64,000 nt of DNA from Ensifer adhaerens (GTDB taxonomy: Bacteria > Pseudomonadota > Alphaproteobacteria > Rhizobiales > Rhizobiaceae). This document shows positions 18,564 to 26,558 of the stretch, in pieces. The stretch is taken from the NCBI RefSeq assembly GCF_013283195.1, contig NZ_JABEKT010000003.1:1-64000 (forward strand), in the 5' to 3' direction. Position numbers and translations under genes: made by a program. Under the pieces are notes generated by a model, which saw nothing but the letters and a program-made list of their open reading frames with translations, was not told where the DNA came from and ran no database searches. The number at the start of each line of letters is the position of its first letter. The stretch's first letter is position 1.

Positions 18564-20548
18564 CGGTCTACATCCTTCCGTTCGCTCTCTGCTTCTTCTC
18601 TCAGATGGTCGGCGACGATCTTCTTCAAAGAGAACCCGTCGTCGGTCTCCGACCCGACACCCGATACCGGCTCCCCGATCAGCGCCGTCACGTCATCACC
18701 CAGATGATGGGCGAGGATCTCCGCAAGGGTCGGCACGTCCGGCTTGGGGATTTCGATATGGGTCTCAAGGCGCCCAGATCGCTTGATCGCCTCGTCGATA
18801 TCGTTTGGACGATTGGTGGCGCCGACGATAATCAAGCCCTCGGATTTCACGGCACCGTCGAGCAGTTCCAGCGCCTTGTTGACCATGGCGTTCCAATAGT
18901 CCGCATGCTCCCGCTCGGCAGGTTGCCGCTTGCCGATGCCGTCGATCTCGTCGATGAACAGGATCGCCGGCGCCATGGCGCGAGCCTCGGCGAAGGTCTT
19001 CGCCATCTTGTCGATGACATCGTTCAGATGCCCACCCTGCAGCCAAGTCGAGACGGAGGTGACGACCAGCGGGACCTGCAGGCTGTTGCACAGCGCACGG
19101 GCAAAGGTCGTCTTGCCGGTTCCGGGCGGGCCCGACAGCAACAGCTTAGTGCTCATCTCCGACCAGGTAAGGATGCTGGCGCGGTAATCGTCCAGATCCG
19201 CCTTGAGATCGAGCGCCCAGTCTTTTGCGCGGCCGTATCCGGCAAGGGTCTCGACGGTCATCGGTGACCTGTCGCCAGTCCCGCCGGTGGTCGCCAATAG
19301 CTCCGGCTGGATCACTTCGGCACCCGACGGCTTGTTCTTCAAGCGGCCGTTGCTGTCACTGTCGGAAGCCTTCGGCTTTTCGTCCGACGCCGAGGATTTC
19401 TCGGTGGAGGCGGTGGAAGGCTTGGATCCGGATCCCTTTGTCTTCTCGCTTCCCCCACCTTCCTCGCCATCGCCTTCTTCGAAGTCGCTGCGATTGCGTT
19501 CGATGAGCGTGGCAAGCACATGCAGCGCGTCCCGAACATGCCGTCCCGGCCGGAACGCAAGGACCAGATCCTCCAGCGACAGCCACCGCGCATCCGAATC
19601 CGATGGCAGGGGAACGCTTTCAATTGCCGTGTCCGGATAGAGCGCCTCGATCAGGTCAGCGACAAACCTCCGGTCAAGCTTTCCCGTTTCCAGCGACAGG
19701 TCGGCGGAGATGCGCAGGAGCGAGGGAATATCCGATCGCTTCTCGGCGATGGCAAGGATGGGCAAGTCGCGGGACAGCGCGCTGATCATCCGCCGACGCA
19801 GGGCATTGCCGGTTACACGATGCACGCCGGCACCCGAGAATGCCACAAGGCGTTTGCGAACCTCTCCTTCATGAACGTCGAAGTGGTTGTCATCGAACAT
19901 ATGGTCGGCATCGATGATGGCGAACGGACCGCCAGGCACCAGCCGGGATTTTTCCAGGAGCCTCACCCCCTCGCGTTCGAAGCCATCGAGCGGCGCATGG
20001 AGCGTGATGACCGGTGTCACATGGATCAGGGTGTGAACAATCTCCCGCAGCGACCATCCGCTGCTGCGCACCGCGCGCGCCAACACCAGGGCCGCCACGA
20101 CATGACTGACCAGCGGCGGCGCTGCTGCCCGGTCCACGAGACGAACCGCGTAGGCACGCCGACCAATGCCGTTGCCCAGCACCGCGTCTTGCGCGATTGC
20201 ACCGCGACGCTTCCGGGGAAAGGCAAGCAGCGGCGAGACGGACGTCATGTCGATGACCTCCATCGTCACGACACCGCCGCCGTCTCCGCCGGGGCCGGAA
20301 CCTGGCTTGCTCGCCTCTTTCGGTGCGATAAGCCCTCCGCCAAAATTGCGCCGGAACCAGAGACCATCGCGAACCGGATCGCCGGTCAGCCTTGTCGTGT
20401 CGAAAGCCGGGCTGTAGCAGCAAAGCAGATGACCATCGACATCGACGATCTTGCATTCCAGCAGGCCGTTGCGCAGCGCGGTCCGGCGCGCCTCGCGGCG
20501 GGCAAGATGCCGGAGGCGGCGGATGAACAGACGAGCGAGTTTATCCAT
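18560..20548 (-). CDS. AAA+ ATPase (split FtsH-like, ATPase half)
   Basis: 662 aa. Residues 1-350 are an unrecognised N-terminal domain and 352-410 a Ser/Glu/Lys-rich linker. The AAA core has Walker A GPPGTGKT (473-480), Walker B ILFIDEID (529-536), sensor-1 GATNRP (about 576-581) and both FtsH-type arginine fingers in KRSGRLE (R590, R593). The core ends without the helical lid, which is encoded at the start of the next gene. No membrane helix is evident. ATG 20548 is preceded by GGGAGGG; the longer ORF to 20674 lies inside the preceding gene. It probably recognises substrates through the N-terminal domain and feeds them to the M41 partner. Confidence 0.88.
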   Translation of the reverse strand: MDKLARLFIRRLRHLARREARRTALRNGLLECKIVDVDGHLLCCYSPAFDTTRLTGDPVRDGLWFRRNFGGGLIAPKEASKPGSGPGGDGGGVVTMEVIDMTSVSPLLAFPRKRRGAIAQDAVLGNGIGRRAYAVRLVDRAAAPPLVSHVVAALVLARAVRSSGWSLREIVHTLIHVTPVITLHAPLDGFEREGVRLLEKSRLVPGGPFAIIDADHMFDDNHFDVHEGEVRKRLVAFSGAGVHRVTGNALRRRMISALSRDLPILAIAEKRSDIPSLLRISADLSLETGKLDRRFVADLIEALYPDTAIESVPLPSDSDARWLSLEDLVLAFRPGRHVRDALHVLATLIERNRSDFEEGDGEEGGGSEKTKGSGSKPSTASTEKSSASDEKPKASDSDSNGRLKNKPSGAEVIQPELLATTGGTGDRSPMTVETLAGYGRAKDWALDLKADLDDYRASILTWSEMSTKLLLSGPPGTGKTTFARALCNSLQVPLVVTSVSTWLQGGHLNDVIDKMAKTFAEARAMAPAILFIDEIDGIGKRQPAEREHADYWNAMVNKALELLDGAVKSEGLIIVGATNRPNDIDEAIKRSGRLETHIEIPKPDVPTLAEILAHHLGDDVTALIGEPVSGVGSETDDGFSLKKIVADHLREEAESERKDVDR

Positions 20549-21074
20549 CGACGCGCCCTCCCGTCTCCGCGGCAATAATTGCCGTTTCAAGGTTCTGCAC
20601 CGGATCGCGCGGCCGTGTTCGGCCACGCCGGCGGTCGCCCCTGGGGCCGGACCTCGCGGAGGCCGCCAGCACACGCTCGCGCGGCGAACGGCGCGGCAGA
20701 TGGATGTCGGCCGCCACCGTGACCGGGGTCGGGGGGATCAGATGCTCGTTCCGGGACCAACCGAGATCCCGGTTGCGGCTCCGAAGCCAGTCGAGCAGCA
20801 AGCGGCAGGCCGCATTGCCGCCGTCTGCGAGCGCATTCAATCGACGCATCAGAGGCGCCGGCACAGGACCATCCAGCAGAGGGCTTTGCCGAACGAAGGC
20901 AAGTGCCAGGCCGATCAAAACGGCGGGGTCATCCGCGCCGCGATCGATGCCGGCGGGTTTGGCATGGGCGATAGTCGCAAGCCTGCTGTGGGTGCAGGAC
21001 GACGCGATGGTGTCGGTCGTGACCGCTTCACAACGGAAGCCGGCGACAGACGGGCTGTGGGTCTCGATGGACAT
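20541..21074 (-). CDS. Hypothetical protein in the AAA/M41 operon
   Basis: 177 aa from ATG 21074 (MSIETHSPSV), or 187 aa from ATG 21104. I do not recognise it. The centre is helical (LIGLALAFVRQSPLLDG, LMRRLNALADGGNAACRLLLDWLRS). The C-terminal part is rich in Arg and Pro and probably disordered. It overlaps the AAA gene start by 8 bases, so it is co-translated and likely an accessory or adaptor of the ATPase. Its coding sequence contains the 15-bp palindrome at 20570-20584. Confidence 0.65.
   Translation of the reverse strand: MSIETHSPSVAGFRCEAVTTDTIASSCTHSRLATIAHAKPAGIDRGADDPAVLIGLALAFVRQSPLLDGPVPAPLMRRLNALADGGNAACRLLLDWLRSRNRDLGWSRNEHLIPPTPVTVAADIHLPRRSPRERVLAASARSGPRGDRRRGRTRPRDPVQNLETAIIAAETGGRVDG
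20570..20584. repeat. 15-bp palindrome CGGCAATAATTGCCG, copy 1
   Basis: Perfect inverted repeat CGGCAAT-A-ATTGCCG, 22 bp upstream of the AAA ATPase start and inside the end of the preceding gene. The identical site, read on the other strand, occurs at 26559-26573 in the same island. Confidence 0.7.
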
Positions 21075-21191
21075 GACTGTCTCCTCGCCGGAGTGCATCG
21101 CCATCCGGCGTTCATGGAATGGAAGGATTAGGGAAGCCGGCCACGCGCGTCACGGCGCGGCCGCGATCAGTGACGCTAGACCAGCGGCGCG

Positions 21192-22262
21192 TCAGTGCCG
21201 GCGGGGACGACGGGCAAAGCCGACCCGGATTCTGACCGGTTCCGGTTCGTCATCCTGATCCTCGTCGAAGCAGCCAAGATCGCAGTGACCATCGTCCTCA
21301 TCCTGCGCGGCCATCGCCTGCTCTTCTTCATAGCTCAGCGCCGGACCGTTCAGGGCGATGAGCGGCCTGTCGGCGATGGCCGAAGCAGGCGCCGTGTTGA
21401 AGACGGCCGCCTCCGGGACACCGAGCGCTTTGCGCGCTTCCGCTTCGAGAAGTTGCTGGACGCGGCGCCCGAAGCGCAGACGCAGTTCGGCCATGCAGGC
21501 GGCGACACCGTCGATCTCCAGCAAGTCGTCGATTTCGGAAAGCGCCCAGATGCCGGTGGCATGATCGCTCGGACGGCTGGCGCCATCGACAATCGCGACC
21601 TCGACGGTGTCGACCATCATGCGCTTGTGGTGCTTGTAGAGCCAGTCGGGCAGCACCATGGCGCCGGCCATCATCTTGAACTTCAATTCCTCGAGACGAC
21701 TGGTGTCGCCATAGGAGGCGAGTGAGCGTTTCAAGTCGAGGATATAGGCCGTGTGCCGGTCGCGGTTCACGACGATCAGGTCGGGCGTGTAGCTGCCCTT
21801 GGCGGGCGCTTCGCAATCGAGCTTGATGCCGTCGAGGCTTTCCCAGTCGTTTCCGGAGACGGCTTCGAGCGCCGCCTTGACCAGCGGCAGCTTCAGCGAC
21901 TGCGTCAGCACGGTCACATTCGGACTGGCTTTGGCCAGACGCTCGACCGCCTGCTCGAGCAGTTTGCCTTCCCGGAACGACACGGCGCGGACGAGCGAAG
22001 CAATGTGAACGTAGTGGCCAAGGATTTCGTCCTCGACCGGCTCTCCGTCGGCGATTGCAGTGATTGCGCGATCGATCAGCAGATCGAGATCGGCTTCGAC
22101 TTCGGCAAACCGAACACTATGCGGATGGCGGCGCAGCGCGGCGGGTTCGCCGAGGCCGACCCGGGCGCCGAGACTGAGCGAACGGTGGGACAACATGGTG
22201 GCCGCCGCGGCGGTCGAACGGAGAACTTCCCTAGTGGGGGTCATGGAGGTAAACGTGGTCAT
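21192..22262 (-). CDS. Hypothetical protein with a PD-(D/E)XK nuclease-like motif
   Basis: 356 aa, no family name recognised. P160-D161 in YTPDLIVVN followed by D176-L177-K178 in YILDLKRS is the spacing and beta-strand pattern of PD-(D/E)XK nucleases. An upstream glutamate (E98 in SFREGKLLEQ) could be the fourth active-site residue. The C-terminus is acidic (EDEDDGHCDLGCFDEDQDD). It lies 117 bp upstream of the 177-aa gene in the same orientation and is probably part of the AAA/M41 operon. The nuclease assignment rests on a motif only. Confidence 0.6.
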   Translation of the reverse strand: MTTFTSMTPTREVLRSTAAAATMLSHRSLSLGARVGLGEPAALRRHPHSVRFAEVEADLDLLIDRAITAIADGEPVEDEILGHYVHIASLVRAVSFREGKLLEQAVERLAKASPNVTVLTQSLKLPLVKAALEAVSGNDWESLDGIKLDCEAPAKGSYTPDLIVVNRDRHTAYILDLKRSLASYGDTSRLEELKFKMMAGAMVLPDWLYKHHKRMMVDTVEVAIVDGASRPSDHATGIWALSEIDDLLEIDGVAACMAELRLRFGRRVQQLLEAEARKALGVPEAAVFNTAPASAIADRPLIALNGPALSYEEEQAMAAQDEDDGHCDLGCFDEDQDDEPEPVRIRVGFARRPRRH

Positions 22263-22595
22263 AGCCCGATTCCTTTTACGAGAAGGCTGAAGGTCAGGCC
22301 CTTGTCGATGTTACCAGCATCGGCTTGGGCCGTTTTGTGTCCGGTCATCCGAACGCCCCTAACCTGGCAGGACCGGCGACCGGGCTCAAGGACCCGGAAC
22401 AGCAAAAAAGAACAAAGCCGGTACGTAGTTAACGGTGGGCTCACGAAGCCCGAGACCGGTGAAGGCTTACGGCGATCGGCACCATTCGCCTGTGCGTTTC
22501 CACTCGGCATCCGAAGGCAAAGCAAAAGGGCCGACACGCGGCCCTCTCGAGCTTGGTGGGAAGGCTGGATCACCGGCCTTCGAGCAAGCTGAATC
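22263..22595. other. Intergenic region with hairpins upstream of the nuclease-like gene
   Basis: 333 bp with no gene. It holds two small stems, CCGGG(22380-22384)/CCCGG(22393-22397) and GGGCT(22437-22441)/AGCCC(22447-22451). The second is nested in CCGGT(22418-22422)/ACCGG(22455-22459). A terminator for the upstream gene lies at 22527-22545. The nested stems might be an RNA leader of the nuclease/AAA operon, but this is speculative. Confidence 0.4.
22518..22545 (-). terminator. Rho-independent terminator of the DUF3102-like gene
   Basis: On the minus strand, AGGGCCG-CGTGT-CGGCCCT (7-bp perfect stem, 5-nt loop) is followed by TTTTGCTTTG. It lies 50 bp after the stop of the gene ending at 22596, as expected for its terminator. 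It also separates that gene from the nuclease/AAA/M41 operon. Confidence 0.75.
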
Positions 22596-23792
22596 TTACG
22601 GCGTCACCGCGGGCATCGGTTCGGCTTCGACCACAGCGTCATCCGCAAGCGGCGGCACCTTGGCAAACTGCTTGCGGTTCCGCGGCACTTCCCGAGTGAC
22701 CGTCATGAAGCCGCCTGTCGCTTCTTCCAGCGCCTTGCCAAACCGGGCGATCCCATCCTCCGTGACATCGGCCCCAGTCGTGGCCTCAACCGACACTTCC
22801 GGTGCAACATCGTGCCGGTCGGCGACGCTGGCCGCCTCAACGGGTCCCGCCGCTTCAGGAGCCGAAGTCTTCGCTGCCGCGAGCGGCCATTCAGGTTTCC
22901 GCTGTTTCGATACTGCCCAGCCGAGAACCGGAAGCACATGCAAGGCAAGCCAGTCCCGCATCTCCTTCGACTTCGGCCAGCTATCGATGCCGCCCAACGT
23001 ATAAAGCGTGTCATTGACCTCGGCCCAACCCGACTTCTTCGGGAACTTGGTGGGCTTGGTATTGCGCCCCCAATCAAGTTCAGGCTCGATGAACAGGGCC
23101 AGGCTTTCGAGTTCCTGGCGGGCGACCCGGGCGATGTCCTGGATCTCCTTCGCCAGCGCCTCCTTGATGACACGCGGCTTGGCCAGCGCAGCCTCGATCG
23201 CCTGGCAGATCGCGACGACGTGGGCGATGAACGCCTTCAACCCCTCGCGCAACTTGACGGCAATCAGCGCCTTCAGGCCGGTGATGCCGCCGATGTCGGA
23301 CTGGTCGTCCTTCTCCGGCTTGTCTTCCCCCTCTTCGCTGCCGTTCAGAATGGCCTTCACGTCCGCCACCTGCAGCCGCTTGTTCTCCTCGGCGAAGGCG
23401 ATGGCCGCCTTGACCTGGTCAGGTGTTGCCGAACTCAGATGGTACAGCACGGTCGCTCCGATCGAGAGGTCGACCAGATCGTCTCGAAACTGGCCGAGAT
23501 TGCGGAACACCGCCATATTATTGCGGGCGCTGCGCGCCGAGAGCCCACAGCGCATCTTCACCCAGCGGTCAAACCGTCCGTCGGCCAGCAAGTCTGCAGC
23601 CTGGGCCAGGTGGTCGCCGAGCTCGAAGGTCTGCTCGGTCGTGCGGCGGCCGAGGTCGAAGATATGGGCCGCGCTGGTTTCGAGCTGCTCGCGCAGCGCC
23701 TGGTCGCGGATCCCGTGCTCCTCGTAGGAGTAAGAGAAAGTGGAGGTAGAAGAAGAGATAGAGGCGGACGTCTTGCTGGTCTTGGTCGTCAT
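22596..23792 (-). CDS. DUF3102-like protein
   Basis: 398 aa. The N-terminal third (about 35-110, with HIFDLGRRTTEQTFELGDHL, RFDRWVKMRCGLSARSARNNM and FRNLG) resembles the DUF3102 / replication-accessory type domain of mobile elements, with a helix-turn-helix-like ARSARNNM region. A Ser/Thr-rich N-terminal tail (MTTKTSKTSASISSSTST) precedes it, and the C-terminal part after about 300 is Ala/Glu-rich and probably flexible. It is first among the minus-strand island genes but has its own terminator. Function unknown; a DNA-binding role is inference. Confidence 0.6.
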   Translation of the reverse strand: MTTKTSKTSASISSSTSTFSYSYEEHGIRDQALREQLETSAAHIFDLGRRTTEQTFELGDHLAQAADLLADGRFDRWVKMRCGLSARSARNNMAVFRNLGQFRDDLVDLSIGATVLYHLSSATPDQVKAAIAFAEENKRLQVADVKAILNGSEEGEDKPEKDDQSDIGGITGLKALIAVKLREGLKAFIAHVVAICQAIEAALAKPRVIKEALAKEIQDIARVARQELESLALFIEPELDWGRNTKPTKFPKKSGWAEVNDTLYTLGGIDSWPKSKEMRDWLALHVLPVLGWAVSKQRKPEWPLAAAKTSAPEAAGPVEAASVADRHDVAPEVSVEATTGADVTEDGIARFGKALEEATGGFMTVTREVPRNRKQFAKVPPLADDAVVEAEPMPAVTP

Positions 23793-24353
23793 GTCGTGCT
23801 CCTGGCAACGCGTTACTCATACATCCGGTGAGAAACTCATCGAATGACTATATGATCTCATCATATCGTCAGGTATGCAAATTCAAGTAAAACAACATCA
23901 TAGTATATGTGGATCTATTTTCTTCATTTTGTCCGCATTTCATATGCTTTATTTTTCGAATTAATCGTAATTAAACCTTCATATTTCAAGCTATACAGCG
24001 TCTCCAAATATTTTTCTCTTTTATATCGGCTACCTTTACTTCCATCTAAAATCCAAACATCGAACCGGACAAAGCGGCAGCGCGCATTTGCGGTCTCCGC
24101 AAAGAAGTCCTCGCGACCAAAAATCGGGCAGCCAAGTATCCGCGAGGCCACCGTCGCACCGCCCGGGCGGAACGTCCGATTGCTGTCCGGAGAGGTCACA
24201 TTCCGCATGAACGGCAGGGGCTATGACACCCGACCCGTGGATGAACCGAACCGGAAAGGGCTCGGTCGGCGGCGTGCGCTGCGCAATGGAGAGGACGCAG
24301 CACGCACAAGCGATAGCCGCAAACCGCTTGCGAGTTAAGCCAGGTGCCGACAC
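23793..24353. other. AT-rich intergenic stretch with decayed coding sequence
   Basis: From about 23820 to 24060 base composition falls to strongly AT-rich in an otherwise GC-rich window. No intact gene is seen. Two overlapping minus-strand frames look like one broken gene: 24036-24353 begins like a secreted protein (MSAPGLTRKRFAAIACACCV), and 23924-24208 continues in another frame with KREKYLETLYSLKYEGLIT. I cannot assign a family. The AT-rich part may hold the promoter of the DUF3102-like gene. Confidence 0.4.
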
Positions 24354-24586
24354 GTCATCTCAACCTGCCCACACATTGAGACAAATTGCGCTCATTTGAT
24401 TCCAGCCTCGAGATTTTTGATTCCGAACGCTGGTCATTTGATTCACCAACGCCGTTTGCCGCTCGCCAAGTCATCTCGACCTGTCTCAACGTGCCCGCAA
24501 GGCATCTCAAGTTGCGCTCATTTGATTCAGTACTCGAGACAAACGATTCATAAACCGGGATTTCCGATTCCCCGCAAACGGCGTTG
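24354..24586. repeat. Spaced direct and inverted repeat block (iteron-like)
   Basis: TTGCGCTCATTTGATTC occurs exactly at 24386-24402 and 24512-24528. Each copy is followed at identical spacing by N5-TCGAGA-N5-GATTC, so the composite repeat is 38 bp. A partial copy, TCATTTGATTC, is at 24434-24444. GTCATCTC(A/G)ACCTG occurs at 24354-24367 and 24470-24483. CAACGCCGTTTGC (24447-24459) is matched by its exact inverse at 24574-24586. The block lies upstream of the 111-aa gene and looks like a multi-site protein-binding region. Confidence 0.65.
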
Positions 24587-24639
24587 CCGACAGGAATGCG
24601 GTCTGGCATCGGTAGCCGCAGACCTGATGGAGAGCGTGC

Positions 24640-24975
24640 ATGCCAGCGAAGTCCGAGGAGATCCGCAACCGCAAACAGCGCGAACGGCAGCAGATGCTGC
24701 GTGACGCTGACCGGAAGGCGAAGCGGCCCGGACGCGATGACGTGGCCCGGGTAGCACTCTACTGGCTCATCAGCCGGGCGATCGAGAAGGCGCAGCACGA
24801 GGAACTCGAGAGGTTCAGGAGCAGGATCATTGCGATGCTGGCCGAGCAGGGCTTTGACAGCCGCCAATGCGAGATCGTTCTCGACGACCTCATTTACAAA
24901 TACCGAACGGGCGGCTCGCCCTTCCGCCGCAAGCCCCATCTGCTCTATCCTGACGGTGCCGACGAGAGCGGCTGA
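24640..24975 (+). CDS. Small basic hypothetical protein
   Basis: 111 aa, not recognised. A highly charged N-terminal helix (KSEEIRNRKQRERQQMLRDADRK) is followed by an amphipathic middle (VARVALYWLISRAIEKAQHEEL) and a C-terminal part with LDDLIYKYRTGGSPFRRKP. It is bracketed by four copies of the palindrome AACG(C/G)CGTT (24448, 24577, 25041, 25087). A DNA-binding or plasmid-maintenance role is possible but only inferred from context. I prefer it to the opposite-strand ORF (24355-25038), which reads through the repeats and has a non-natural composition. Confidence 0.6.
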   Translation: MPAKSEEIRNRKQRERQQMLRDADRKAKRPGRDDVARVALYWLISRAIEKAQHEELERFRSRIIAMLAEQGFDSRQCEIVLDDLIYKYRTGGSPFRRKPHLLYPDGADESG

Positions 24976-25434
24976 GCGGTTTCGTTCGACTGCCACCTGC
25001 GGTTCCGGCCTGTTCACCCTGCGCGGCCACTGGAACACCTAACGGCGTTTGCAAACCCTACGATACCTCCCCCCATTACTCGGTTAAACGCCGTTTATCC
25101 TGAATCGAATGTTTCGAGCGCTTTCGCGGGGAGCCTCGGGCCGACAAGCAGGCCTGATTGACAGATAGCTCATCACCCAATCAATGTGTTGCGCATTTGC
25201 AACGGCACTTTGATAAATACATGCTTAACAATGGCTTATTGTCATTCCCGCACGGGCGCGCACGTTCAGAGCGCTCAGTCGCTCCCGCTGTCTCATTTTG
25301 AGATTCGCGACAAGTTTCGGCAGATTTGCATCGATAACCATGCAGATACAGACACTTGAGAAGTCCCGCGCTTTATGAGTTATTGGCGCCAACGAGTGTT
25401 CAACAGGCCAACCCGCAACGGAAAGGAGGCGCCC
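24976..25434. other. Intergenic region with AACGsCGTT palindromes
   Basis: 459 bp without a supported gene. It contains AACGGCGTT at 25041-25049 and the longer perfect palindrome TAAACG-C-CGTTTA at 25085-25097. A strong ribosome site (AAAGGAGG, about 25422-25429) precedes the short ORF at 25435. A minus-strand ORF here is antisense to the genes at 25435-26524 and is not supported. Confidence 0.5.
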
Positions 25435-25647
25435 ATGGATCACCAAACCCATGCCGATGGCGCCACGATCCAGCCGTCCCGGGAGTGCAAGAAAGATCCT
25501 GGTTTCACGATCTGCACCGGCCGCATGCGCGGAGAGGTCCTTCGCGTGGTTCTCCTTCGACGACGAAGGCGAACCACGAGAGAAAGGACTCATCATGTCG
25601 CGTACAGCACAGCACAAGAACGACACACTCAAGCTCTTCCAGTCTGA
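25435..25647 (+). CDS. Possible small leader protein
   Basis: 70-codon ORF (MDHQTHADGATIQPSREC start) with the best ribosome site in this part of the island, GGAAAGGAGG six bases before the ATG. It overlaps the start of the 309-aa gene by 53 bases in another frame, so translation of the two could be coupled. The C-terminal part is Arg-rich (LLRRRRRTTRERTHH), which may reflect the overlap rather than selection. No family recognised. Confidence 0.35.
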   Translation: MDHQTHADGATIQPSRECKKDPGFTICTGRMRGEVLRVVLLRRRRRTTRERTHHVAYSTAQERHTQALPV

Positions 25648-26524
25648 AGGGGATCCCCAGGATATTCTGGCTTTCCCCTTTGGCGACTTGAACGCTGTCG
25701 TCCGCAATCCACCGGAAGCCGCTCCGAGCCCGAAAGGTCTCGTAAAAGCCAAGGTGATTCAAACTGCTCCGTCTGCCGGAACAGTCAAATTGCGTCACCT
25801 GCATGACGTCGACAACGACACCAAATCCCGCCTGTATCCCGGGCCGGACGTTATCGCGTCGATCACAGGCGTAAGTTTGTCTAAAGCGAAAGACGCGATC
25901 CGCCAGGTGCGCTACGGCTCGCGGTGGCTCGACTTGCCACGCACCCCTCCGATCAAAAGAATTGGTGACGGAGAGATCGAGGGAGCGCTGCGCCTTCTTG
26001 GATATGTCGGCTACTGGCGCCATCTCCCTGACCAGCCGACACTCGCCGCCTATCTGAACGCCCGAACCGGCGTTGAGCGCGATCATCCCTGCGTCGTGGT
26101 TCTCAGCACGCATTGCGTTGCCGTGAGTGGCGGCGTTTTCTGCGACATCTTCAGCCGCGGCATTGTGATCGACGTCGACGATGCGGAGGGACGTCGCAAG
26201 AAGGTCCGCCACGTGCTGGTTCTGACCAAGCGCATCGCCCCCTCGACGATCGCCTCCAGGAAGCCGGTATCAAAGGCGAAGAAGACTGACGCGAACAGCA
26301 AACGCGACCAGCTCTTTCGTGAGGCGATCAAGGCTGAGACCGGAGCAACCCGCATCAGGATCACCCCGAACGAGGTGTTCGTCATCCTGCCCGATCAAAG
26401 CGGTTGGTACTGGCTCGGCGCCCGCGACAGTATCCAGCAGCAGATCCTCGAGCCCCAGCGCGACGGCCGCCTTCGTGGCAACTCCGCCGAGGCGGCGGCT
26501 TACCGCGCCGCTATGGGCTACTAG
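25595..26524 (+). CDS. Hypothetical protein with a papain/C39-like fold pattern lacking the cysteine
   Basis: 309 aa from ATG 25595 (GAAAGGA upstream); an in-frame ATG at 25451 would add 48 poor residues. The order YPGPDVIASITG (about 81-92), STHCVAVSGG (His173) and VFCD (Asp184) matches the Cys-His-Asp order of C39-like peptidases, in which a CGP motif carries the nucleophile. Here that position is proline (Y-P-G-P), so if the fold is right the protein is a non-catalytic relative. The C-terminal third (after about 220) has a separate region, TRIRITPNEVFVILPDQSGW. The assignment is tentative. Confidence 0.5.
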   Translation: MSRTAQHKNDTLKLFQSEGDPQDILAFPFGDLNAVVRNPPEAAPSPKGLVKAKVIQTAPSAGTVKLRHLHDVDNDTKSRLYPGPDVIASITGVSLSKAKDAIRQVRYGSRWLDLPRTPPIKRIGDGEIEGALRLLGYVGYWRHLPDQPTLAAYLNARTGVERDHPCVVVLSTHCVAVSGGVFCDIFSRGIVIDVDDAEGRRKKVRHVLVLTKRIAPSTIASRKPVSKAKKTDANSKRDQLFREAIKAETGATRIRITPNEVFVILPDQSGWYWLGARDSIQQQILEPQRDGRLRGNSAEAAAYRAAMGY

Positions 26525-26558
26525 CTACACCGGCGCCGGCGCCGGCGAAGCGTGATCG

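Noticed and set aside
24355-25038. 227-codon minus-strand frame
   Set aside because: Reads through the repeat block (repeated SNERNL comes from the DNA repeats) and overlaps the better 111-aa gene.
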